Below, piece after piece: positions 57,044-64,000 of a stretch of DNA of 64,000 nucleotides; positions within the stretch are counted from its first letter, which is position 1, and each line of letters starts with the position of its first letter. The stretch spans positions 186,001 to 250,000 of the forward strand of contig NZ_AULX01000012.1 of NCBI RefSeq assembly GCF_000422505.1, written 5' to 3'. The position numbers and the translations under genes were made by a program. The notes beneath the pieces are model-generated. The model saw only the letters and a list, made by a program, of their open reading frames with translations, did no database searches and was not told where the DNA came from. The DNA comes from Paenibacillus pinihumi DSM 23905 = JCM 16419 (lineage in GTDB: Bacteria > Bacillota > Bacilli > Paenibacillales > Paenibacillaceae).

Positions 57044-57910
57044 ATGTTAAGAGGACTCTATACCGCTGCGGCTGGCATGGTGACACAACAGCGCCGCCAT
57101 GATACCGTAACGAACAATATATCCAACTTGAATACTCCGGGCTTCAAGCAGGTAAACGCGATCTCCCGCTCTTTCCCCGATATGCTGATTTCTTTAACGG
57201 GAATTGAGCCGGAGCACAATAAGCGCCTGGGAGCTGTCAACACCGGGGTATTTGCGGAGGAGAGCCTGTCCATTCACCTGCAGGGGGATTTGTCTTCCAC
57301 GGACCGCGCTTCGGATTTTGCGATTTTATCCGATATTGATGTTCCTGGCATGAGCTTTGACTCCTCAGGCAAATATGTAAATGAGAATGGTGAAATTACG
57401 TTTCAGCCCCAGGTGTTTTTTACACTTCAGGACCGTAATGGGGAGACCAGATATACGCGTGACGGGAAATTTACGTTGAATGAAGAGGGGTTCCTGGTAA
57501 CGGGAGACGGTTCCTTTGTACTTGGTACAAACAATAACCCGATCCAGTTTGCCCCGAACATTGCAATTGATCAGTTGGTGCTGAATGCGAATCAGCAGTT
57601 CATTGATAATCTGACCGGGGACAATACAGGCGAGCAACTGATGCTCACCCGGATTGAGAACCCGAACATGCTAGTGCGTGAAGGAAACAGCAAATTTCAG
57701 CTTGCAGGGGAGAACAATCAGTTCCGCCCAGTCAATGCGGATGACCGCTTTGAGGTCCGTCAAGGATATGTGGAGCGTTCAAATGTAGACCCTTCACAAT
57801 CCATGATTGATATAATGGCAGCACTTCGCGCTTATGAAGCGAACCAGAAGGTCGTTCAATATTATGACCGCAGTCTGGAGAAGGCCGTCAACGAAGTAGG
57901 ACGCGTATAG
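57044..57910 (+). CDS. flhO: Flagellar basal-body rod/hook protein FlhO
   Basis: A rod protein of the FlgF/FlgG family, 288 residues. The N-terminal flagellar rod motif is LYTAAAGMVTQQRRHDTVTNNISNLNTPGFKQ (seen in two parts) and the C-terminal motif is DIMAALRAYEANQKVVQYYDRS, both typical of axial proteins. AGAGGAGG lies 8 bases before ATG. A TATAAT at 57006-57011 may be a promoter. It is 14 bases before flhP, the same pair that follows mbl in B. subtilis. Confidence 0.92.
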   Translation: MLRGLYTAAAGMVTQQRRHDTVTNNISNLNTPGFKQVNAISRSFPDMLISLTGIEPEHNKRLGAVNTGVFAEESLSIHLQGDLSSTDRASDFAILSDIDVPGMSFDSSGKYVNENGEITFQPQVFFTLQDRNGETRYTRDGKFTLNEEGFLVTGDGSFVLGTNNNPIQFAPNIAIDQLVLNANQQFIDNLTGDNTGEQLMLTRIENPNMLVREGNSKFQLAGENNQFRPVNADDRFEVRQGYVERSNVDPSQSMIDIMAALRAYEANQKVVQYYDRSLEKAVNEVGRV

Positions 57911-57924
57911 GAGGCGGCTAATCC

Positions 57925-58758
57925 ATGAACAGTTCCATGATCAATGCGATGGTCTCAATGAACGGCATGCAGCAAAAGCTTGATGTGCTGGCGGATAATA
58001 TCGCAAATGTAAATACAGTTGGCTATAAGCGCAAAGAAGCCTCATTCGAGGATCTATTGACGAATATGAAGCAGCAGGATGCGGCATTCCGTCAACCTGT
58101 TCGCCTGACACCGCTCGGCTTTAACCAGGGTTGGGGCTCCAGATTGACGATGGTGCAGCCAGACCTGGCTCAGGGACCGATTCAACCAACCGATAATCCG
58201 TATGATATTGCGATTGAGGGAGATGCCCTGTTTGAGGTTCAGACGGGCCCTGCGGGCAACAGAGCCTATACGCGCAGCGGTTCTTTCCAAATGACGCTGG
58301 ATGCCAATGGAGATACACAACTGACTACACCGGATGGTTATCCGGTTATCGCCCAGCTTCCGAATGGCCAGGAAGGACCGATTCGGCTCCCTGACGGCTA
58401 CACGCTTCGTGTGAAGGATAACGGCGTGCTGGAGGGAGTGTCTGCGGATGGCTTCACAACGGTTCAGCTTGGCCGTATGAAGCTGGTTCAGGTGATGAAG
58501 CCCGGAGTTTTGACTCCTGTAGCGGATAATCTTTTTGTAGTGGCCGAAGGTCTGGATGCCGATGGGGTGGTCCGGACGGTAGCGCCCGATGATAATAATC
58601 GGATCAGCTTGATGCAGGGGTACTTGGAGCAGTCCAATGTAAATCTGACGAATGAAATGGCTGAACTGATGATTGTACAGCGGGCATATCAAATGAGCGC
58701 GCGGGCATTGACCTCCAGCGATACAATGATGGGGCTTGCCAATAGCTTGCGCGGTTAA
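57925..58758 (+). CDS. flhP: Flagellar basal-body rod/hook protein FlhP
   Basis: Second FlgG-like rod protein, 277 residues. N-terminal MQQKLDVLADNIANVNTVGYKRKE, middle NPYDIAIEGDALFEVQTG and C-terminal EMAELMIVQRAYQMSARALT are the family signatures. GGAGGCGG precedes ATG 57925. It forms a two-gene unit with flhO. Confidence 0.93.
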   Translation: MNSSMINAMVSMNGMQQKLDVLADNIANVNTVGYKRKEASFEDLLTNMKQQDAAFRQPVRLTPLGFNQGWGSRLTMVQPDLAQGPIQPTDNPYDIAIEGDALFEVQTGPAGNRAYTRSGSFQMTLDANGDTQLTTPDGYPVIAQLPNGQEGPIRLPDGYTLRVKDNGVLEGVSADGFTTVQLGRMKLVQVMKPGVLTPVADNLFVVAEGLDADGVVRTVAPDDNNRISLMQGYLEQSNVNLTNEMAELMIVQRAYQMSARALTSSDTMMGLANSLRG

Positions 58759-58777
58759 TGAGATTGGAAGGATTGCA

Positions 58778-59119
58778 ATGAGCATAGATCAAGATGGAGT
58801 ACAGACACGCCGGTCTTCCGCAGGAGGCGGGGGATTCGAGCCGCGCCGCGTCGCAAAGGAAGAGGACGTGCAGAGCGGGCAAAGCGGAAACGGGGAAAAG
58901 GGCAAGAAGAAGCAGGCAAGTGCGAAAAAGCAAAGGCCGCTTCCTGTCCGGATTCTCCTTTTCCTGCTTCGCAAAAGCATAGTGCCGCTTATTTTGGTTA
59001 TCGCGTTAATCGCGGGCCTTTATGCCGGCTATGTCATGCTTGGCAAAGGGCCGGAAGGCGATGTATGGGATTTGCAGACGTGGCGTCATATGTACGATCT
59101 TATTTTTTCAGATTCGTAG
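58778..59119 (+). CDS. EpuA-like small membrane protein (annotated in some genomes as RNA polymerase subunit beta)
   Basis: A 113-residue protein with a charged, disordered N-terminal half (GGGFEPRRVAKEEDV...GKKKQASAKKQ), one membrane helix (IVPLILVIALIAGLYAGYVML) and the C-terminal pattern GPEGDVWDLQTWRHMYDLIF of the EpuA family. Proteins of this family are often mislabelled as DNA-directed RNA polymerase subunit beta; nothing here suggests an enzyme. GGAAGGA is 5 bases before ATG 58778. Role unknown. Confidence 0.75.
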   Translation: MSIDQDGVQTRRSSAGGGGFEPRRVAKEEDVQSGQSGNGEKGKKKQASAKKQRPLPVRILLFLLRKSIVPLILVIALIAGLYAGYVMLGKGPEGDVWDLQTWRHMYDLIFSDS

Positions 59120-59216
59120 GACACTCTTGCTCAATAGGGGTGTCATGATCGGGTTTGATGCTTGGGAAATAGGCACCGGCTTCGGGAGAATCTCCCGGGG
59201 ACGCGGTGTCTATTTC
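59120..59216 (+). terminator. Two hairpins after the flhO-flhP-epuA group
   Basis: GACAC...GGTGTC lies at about 59120-59145. A larger one pairs GAAATAG-CACCG (59166 onward) with CGGTGT-CTATTTC (ending 59216), enclosing GGGAGA/TCTCCC. Only a weak T tract follows (TATTTCTGCTTCT). The rest of the gap to 59478 shows nothing recognisable. Confidence 0.55.
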
Positions 59217-59478
59217 TGCTTCTGGCATTAAGTATTGCAGTATACGAAATGCCAAATGTGAAAAATGTCGAAATTGTCTTCATTATTGCCTGCTGGCGGC
59301 CGATGTAATAAATAGAGTTGTAAACGGATGTCGAAGTTTGAGATTTTTGAGAGATTGTTGGCATAAACCGCCTGTGAAAGGAGAAGCGAGAAGGCATTGC
59401 CGGACAAGTAGCCTTAACCTGTCCCTGCATGTGTGGAAATTCAGATTCAAATGTGTATGACAAGGAGGAAATGAATTT

Positions 59479-62079
59479 ATGTTAAGCAGATTCCGTCCCG
59501 TAGCCATGGCACTATTGATTATGGTGCTTATTATACAGAGTGCAGGCAGCATATTTGCTGCTGAAGCTGAAATCTCCCGTCTTGTATTGAACAAGAATGA
59601 AGTTTCGTTGGAAGCAGGCGAAGCCGTTTCCTTGACGGCAACGGCAGTGTATGTAACCGGCAGCACAAGCGATGTGACGATCAAGACAGACTGGAGCAGC
59701 GGCAGTCCTGAGGTTGCAACGGTATACGCGGGTACAATCACGGCGAAGAAGGAAGGTACAGCTGTAATTACGGCGACCTACCTCGGCAAGACCGTTATTG
59801 TCAATGTGACTGTCAGCAAGAAGGTTAAGGCGCTTACGATGAACGTCAATGATTTTGATCTTCGTGTAGGCAAGGAAAAGCAAATTGAATTAACAGCAAT
59901 CTACGAGGACGGTACAAGCGAGGCTGTAACCAAGAAAGCGGCTTGGTCTGTAGACAACTACTCTGTTGCCACTGTGGTCAACGGCCTCGTAACAGGAAAG
60001 AAATCCGGGAATGCCAAAGTCACAGCAAAGTACGGAAATCAATCGGTCACAGTAGAAGCGGCCGTAGAGATTGCCCGCCGTCTTGATGTGGCACAAACAG
60101 AGCTTAATTTGCTCCTGAATGAAGAGAAGCAAATTGTATTGACTGCCACCTATCCGGACGGGTCTACAGATAATGTAGCCGATAAGGCGGAATGGAAAAG
60201 TGACAATGAGAAGGTTGCCGATGCGATTAACGGAACCATCAAAGCTTACAAGGCAGGTACAGCGACCATCACAGCTACCTATGGCACCAAGTCTGCTACC
60301 ATTGAAGTGAGCGTAGACGCATCCAGAAAGCTGGAAGCAAGCAAGCAGGAGTTGTTCCTGCGGACAGGCACATCTGAGAAGCTGACACTCACCCTTACTT
60401 ATATGGACGGTACAAAAGCCGACATCACGGACAAAGCGAAATGGAGCTCTTCCAACGAAGCGGTTGCGTTCGCGACCAATGGAGAAATCTCTGCCTATAA
60501 GTCCGGTGAAGCGGAAATTACCGCAACCTATGGAGACAAAAGCGTGAAAATCCATGTCGATGTTGAGGTTCCAAAACGTCTCGATTTGGATACCGATACG
60601 ATTGATGTAGAATTGAATGCTTCCAAGGATCTTAAGCTGTATGCTACATTTGCGGACGGAAAAAAAGAATTGATTACAGATAAAGCACAGTGGAGCTCTG
60701 AGAATAAAGAGATTGCCGATGTGACGCTTGGCAAAGTAACAGGTTATAAATCCGGAACTACACAAGTGAAGGCCGCTTATGGCGGCAAGCAGATTTCCGC
60801 TACTGTAAGGGTTGATGTGCCGAACCAGATCACGATTGACAAGGACTCTGTTGATATGCAAGCCGGAGCTACACTATCTTTGATAGCCAACGCCAATTAC
60901 AACAATAATCGTGTTGTCAATATTACACAAATGGCGGATTGGACCTCGTCCAGTCCTGAGATTGTGGAAGTGAATAAAGGGACAATTACAGCAATCAAGA
61001 GCGGAACCTCAACAATTACTGTTAAATATGGCACCCGGACGGCAACTACTGTTGTATCGGTAGGTGTTATTGAGAAGTTGACACCTAGCCAGAAAAAGAT
61101 TGTTCTTCGCAAAAACGAAGAATCGGCTATTGCGCTGACAACAAAATACAAGGATGGCACCACGAAAGATGTCACGTCATCTGCCGAGTGGCAATCATCC
61201 AAGCCGGATGTTGCATCTGTGCATAAAGGGCATGTTACGGCTAATGGCAGTGGTACAGCTGTGATTTCAGCTAGTTTTGGCGGAGAAAAGGTCACCATTA
61301 ATGTGGAGGTTGATGTAGCGGACAAGCTGACCGCGGACACCTACACCGTGCTGCTTGAACTTTCGGAGACCAAGCAGGTAACGTTGACGGCTTCGGACAG
61401 CCTCGGCAACAAAACCGATGTAACAGATGCAGCTGAATGGTCTATAAGCTCGAAGACCGTAGCCGATGTGAACAACGGCTTAATTAGCGCGCTTGCAGTG
61501 GGCAAAACGAACGTTACAGCTAAATTTGGCGGAAAAACCATCACGATTAGTGTTGAAGTAGGCTCTGTACAAAAGCTGGAAGCCAATAATGAGATATTGA
61601 CGATGCAATCAGGAACAACAGAACCTCTGAAGCTCACAGCGACTCTGCCTGACGGCAGAACGAAGGATGTAACGTCTCTGGCAGAGTGGAAATCCGGAAA
61701 TGTGAAAATTGCATCCGTTAATCAAGGTAAAGTTACTGCGCAAGGGTATGGAAAGACAAAGATTACTGCCAGGTACAACGGTAAAACCGTAACGATCAGC
61801 GTTGATGTGGACATGTTGAAATACTTGGATATTTATAATAACAGCAAGCCGGTTACTCAGCTTGTTCTTAAGAGCGACCAGACGATTCAGCTCGAAGGAA
61901 TCGCTACTTACATGGATAATAAAGAAAGAAATATCTCATCAGATGGAATCTGGAGTTCATCCAGAGCAACTGTTGCACATGTGAAGCATGGCCTTATTAC
62001 AGCACAAGGTAAAGGAAAAGCAACGGTGACGGTGAAATTCGGCAATAAATCGGCGAAAATCCAGATTACTGTCGAATAA
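59479..62079 (+). CDS. Secreted protein of ten Big_2 (bacterial Ig-like) repeats
   Basis: An 866-residue protein with a signal peptide (to about residue 27, SAGSIFA) followed by ten ~85-residue Ig-like repeats. Each shows the Big_2 pattern: an opening L-x(n)-V/L strand, SLTATA-like strand, D-V/I-T-x-x-A-x-W-S-S, V-A-x-V-x-x-G-x-I-x-A, and K-S-G-x-A-x-I-T-A-x-Y-G closing strands. No LPXTG, SLH, lipobox or enzymatic domain was found, so the attachment is unclear. AAGGAGG lies 10 bases before ATG 59479. It is monocistronic. Probably a structural or adhesive surface or matrix protein. Confidence 0.88.
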   Translation: MLSRFRPVAMALLIMVLIIQSAGSIFAAEAEISRLVLNKNEVSLEAGEAVSLTATAVYVTGSTSDVTIKTDWSSGSPEVATVYAGTITAKKEGTAVITATYLGKTVIVNVTVSKKVKALTMNVNDFDLRVGKEKQIELTAIYEDGTSEAVTKKAAWSVDNYSVATVVNGLVTGKKSGNAKVTAKYGNQSVTVEAAVEIARRLDVAQTELNLLLNEEKQIVLTATYPDGSTDNVADKAEWKSDNEKVADAINGTIKAYKAGTATITATYGTKSATIEVSVDASRKLEASKQELFLRTGTSEKLTLTLTYMDGTKADITDKAKWSSSNEAVAFATNGEISAYKSGEAEITATYGDKSVKIHVDVEVPKRLDLDTDTIDVELNASKDLKLYATFADGKKELITDKAQWSSENKEIADVTLGKVTGYKSGTTQVKAAYGGKQISATVRVDVPNQITIDKDSVDMQAGATLSLIANANYNNNRVVNITQMADWTSSSPEIVEVNKGTITAIKSGTSTITVKYGTRTATTVVSVGVIEKLTPSQKKIVLRKNEESAIALTTKYKDGTTKDVTSSAEWQSSKPDVASVHKGHVTANGSGTAVISASFGGEKVTINVEVDVADKLTADTYTVLLELSETKQVTLTASDSLGNKTDVTDAAEWSISSKTVADVNNGLISALAVGKTNVTAKFGGKTITISVEVGSVQKLEANNEILTMQSGTTEPLKLTATLPDGRTKDVTSLAEWKSGNVKIASVNQGKVTAQGYGKTKITARYNGKTVTISVDVDMLKYLDIYNNSKPVTQLVLKSDQTIQLEGIATYMDNKERNISSDGIWSSSRATVAHVKHGLITAQGKGKATVTVKFGNKSAKIQITVE

Positions 62080-62187
62080 GAAGTTTCTCATCTTTTCGTA
62101 TATCCGTATGCTGCAAGCCCAGTAAAACAAGGGAAGTCGACAGATTGCCCAGGGAAATAAATCCGATATTTTGTCATCTTATGAAGA

Positions 62188-62218
62188 AGCCACCCGACCC
62201 AGGGTGGTTTTTTTTTTG
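62188..62218 (+). terminator. Terminator after the Big_2 protein gene
   Basis: CCACCC (62190-62195) pairs with GGGTGG (62202-62207), followed by ten T residues. No other feature was recognised in 62080-62420. Confidence 0.9.
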
Positions 62219-62420
62219 GTTGGGGAGAGGTATAATGATTGGGAAGCTCTGTCAAGAAAGGAACAAGGCATAATAAAGAAACATCCGTTCTTCATCAGCC
62301 CTGTTCCCTTATCTTAACCCTCATGACTGCAGTTCATGAAGGGATACTTATAGTATTACTACTTGAGCATCATTTTATTACATAGATATGCTACAAAATT
62401 TGTAGAAGGAGCTGGAATTT

Positions 62421-62873
62421 ATGATGGATATTGTACAAATTCAAGAAACGATCCCGCATCGCCACCCATTTTTGCTGGTTGACCGCATTTTGGAAATGGA
62501 GGAGGGAGTTCGTGCAGTTGGCATAAAATGTGTGACTTATAATGAGCCCTTTTTCACAGGGCATTTTCCTGGACATCCTGTAATGCCGGGGGTGCTTATT
62601 GTTGAGGCGCTTGCACAGGTAGGTGCTGCAGCAATTTTGAAAGTTGAACAATTCAAAAATAAACTCGGGTTTCTGGCAGGTGTTGATGGCTTCCGTTTCC
62701 GTGGTCAAGTCGTTCCCGGAGACACGCTGCGTCTTGAAGTGGAAATTATTCGCCTGAAAGGAACAATTGGCAAAGGGAAAGCAACTGCCAGCGTAGACGG
62801 CAAGGTCGTCGCTTCAGGAGAAATTATGTTTGCCTTAGTTGATAAATCAAGCACAGAAGAGGTGGCACCATGA
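62421..62873 (+). CDS. fabZ: 3-hydroxyacyl-[acyl-carrier-protein] dehydratase FabZ
   Basis: Hot-dog fold enzyme of the fatty-acid elongation cycle. N-terminal [17 protein letters not shown], catalytic His in [14 protein letters not shown] with the following VEALAQ Glu, and [17 protein letters not shown] are diagnostic. Length is 150 residues. AGAAGGAGC precedes ATG 62421; ATG 62424 is an alternative. It overlaps the next gene by four bases (ATGA). Confidence 0.96.
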   Translation: MMDIVQIQETIPHRHPFLLVDRILEMEEGVRAVGIKCVTYNEPFFTGHFPGHPVMPGVLIVEALAQVGAAAILKVEQFKNKLGFLAGVDGFRFRGQVVPGDTLRLEVEIIRLKGTIGKGKATASVDGKVVASGEIMFALVDKSSTEEVAP

Positions 62874-64000
62874 CACAAATGAAGCAGGCGTTGGAGCGTT
62901 ATGAAGCATGGATCAAGGATCCGGTTATTGATGAAGCGACCAAGACTGAATTAAGCGGGATTTCAGGTCAAGAAAAGGAAATCGAGGATCGTTTCTACCG
63001 TGAGCTGGAATTCGGTACTGGAGGCCTGCGCGGCGTAATGGGTGCGGGAACGAACCGGTTGAACCGTTACACCGTAGGTAAAGCGACACAAGGTCTTGCT
63101 GATTGGCTGCTAAAGCATAATGACAAGCCGTCAGTGGTTATTGCCCATGATTCACGTAACCAGTCCCCGGAGTTTTCGTTGGAATCTGCTCAGGTACTTG
63201 CGGCTAATGGAATCATCACTTATCTATTCAAAGGGCTTCGTCCGACGCCGCAGCTTTCTTTCAGCGTGAGACATCTGAATGCGAGTGGCGGAATTGTCAT
63301 TACTGCGAGCCACAATCCTCCTGAATATAACGGATATAAAGTATATGGTTCAGACGGATGCCAGCTGGTCCCGGCAGATGCAGAACAAGTTATTGCTTCC
63401 ATTGGAGAAATTACAGGCTTTGATCAGATTAAACGGATTTCCCAGGAAGAAGCTGAGGCGGCTGGACTAATTCGCTGGCTTGGAGAAGATGAAGACAACG
63501 CTTATATCGATACTGTAGCTGCTCAGAGTGTGAACAGCAAGTTATTGAAGGACGAGCTGGGTGATTCAATAAGCGTCGTATTTACGCCTCTGCATGGGGC
63601 TGCTAATATGCCTGTCCTTGAAGTTTTGAAGACTGTCGGCTTTAAACAGGTGCATATTGTCGCCGAGCAAGAGCAGCCGGACGGTTATTTCAGCACGGTC
63701 AAATCGCCTAACCCTGAGGAGCGTGAAGCCTTCACTTTGGCTATCAAGCTTGGCCAGGAGAAGAATGCAGACATTATTATCGGTACAGATCCGGATGGCG
63801 ACCGTATGGGAGCTGTAGTGAAGAACAATGAAGGCGAATATGTAGTTCTCACAGGCAACCAGTCCGGCGCGCTTATGGTCCATTACTTGCTCAGCCAGTT
63901 GAAGGAGCAGGGACGTTTGCCGGAAAACGGTGTAGTGGTCAAAACCATTGTAACCAGCGAAATGGGAGCGGATATTGCAGAGTCCTTCGGTGCTCAGGTT
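62870..64000 (+). CDS. Phospho-sugar mutase (phosphoglucomutase/phosphomannomutase), 3' end outside the window
   Basis: Alpha-D-phosphohexomutase, cut after 377 codons by the window end. ATG 62870 overlaps the fabZ stop and has GAGGTGG upstream. Features: [18 protein letters not shown], active-site phosphoserine loop [11 protein letters not shown], and metal-binding [10 protein letters not shown]. The N-terminus ([14 protein letters not shown]) matches the long PgcA-type phosphoglucomutases of Bacillales (about 570-580 residues) that make glucose 1-phosphate for wall and lipid glycosylation. The exact substrate cannot be fixed from this part. Confidence 0.93.
   Translation, partial: MTQMKQALERYEAWIKDPVIDEATKTELSGISGQEKEIEDRFYRELEFGTGGLRGVMGAGTNRLNRYTVGKATQGLADWLLKHNDKPSVVIAHDSRNQSPEFSLESAQVLAANGIITYLFKGLRPTPQLSFSVRHLNASGGIVITASHNPPEYNGYKVYGSDGCQLVPADAEQVIASIGEITGFDQIKRISQEEAEAAGLIRWLGEDEDNAYIDTVAAQSVNSKLLKDELGDSISVVFTPLHGAANMPVLEVLKTVGFKQVHIVAEQEQPDGYFSTVKSPNPEEREAFTLAIKLGQEKNADIIIGTDPDGDRMGAVVKNNEGEYVVLTGNQSGALMVHYLLSQLKEQGRLPENGVVVKTIVTSEMGADIAESFGAQV

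Noticed and set aside
58778-59119. RNA polymerase beta subunit
   Set aside because: Some annotations use that name for this family, but the protein is a 113-residue single-pass membrane protein with no polymerase features.

Overview
The window reads as chromosomal DNA of a spore-forming, flagellated Gram-positive of the Bacillales, most likely Paenibacillaceae (Paenibacillus-like). Reasons: spoIIR, spoIID, spoIIQ and spoIIID are present, several surface proteins carry S-layer homology (SLH) domains, ribosome-binding sites are strong AGGAGG types, TTG and GTG starts are frequent, and the core order (prfA-prmC ... spoIIR-ywlC-mntP-ywlE-rpiB-ywlG-glyA-upp-mnaA-atp operon ... DUF1146-murA-spoIID-spoIIQ-spoIIID-mbl-flhO-flhP-fabZ) matches the Bacillus subtilis ywk/ywl/atp/ywm region. 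Nearly all genes lie on the + strand. No rRNA, tRNA, CRISPR array or insertion sequence was seen.

Layout. 1-1.2 kb: end of a probable prfA, then prmC. 1.2-27.4 kb: an accessory block between prmC and spoIIR, which are close together in B. subtilis. It holds an Rpn-type nuclease gene with a duplicated tail fragment; a class D-like sortase with its probable substrate, a 4305-residue LPXTG adhesin with 30 Cna-B-like repeats; and a cobalamin-riboswitch-led cluster with three surface proteins carrying transcobalamin-C-terminal-like (DUF4430) domains plus a complete ECF transporter (S, T and fused A/A'). 27.4-35.8 kb: conserved spoIIR-mnaA segment, with a ZTP (pfl) riboswitch and terminator before rpiB-ywlG-glyA. 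36-43.2 kb: F1Fo ATP synthase operon atpZ-I-B-E-F-H-A-G-D-C. 43.4-51.1 kb: a second accessory stretch with a Dps ferritin, a reduced nuoL-nuoM-partial nuoN set, and an SLH-anchored subtilisin. 51.1-58.8 kb: DUF1146, murA, spoIID, spoIIQ, spoIIID, mbl, flhO and flhP. 58.8-64 kb: a small EpuA-like membrane protein, a ten-repeat Big_2 secreted protein, fabZ, and a phosphohexomutase cut by the window end.

Most notable system: the vitamin B12 cluster at 16.9-27.4 kb. A B12 riboswitch precedes a secreted DUF4430 protein, then an SLH-anchored protein with three alpha/alpha-toroid domains plus DUF4430 (the same two folds as mammalian transcobalamin and intrinsic factor), then a DUF4430 lipoprotein translationally coupled to an ECF importer. 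I infer a relay that captures corrinoid at the cell surface and hands it to the membrane. Other strong points: a 2.8-kb ten-repeat duplication inside the adhesin; a relic or repurposed NDH-1 membrane module that has lost several proton-channel residues; and well-matched sigma-F and sigma-E promoters at spoIIR, spoIIQ and spoIIID.
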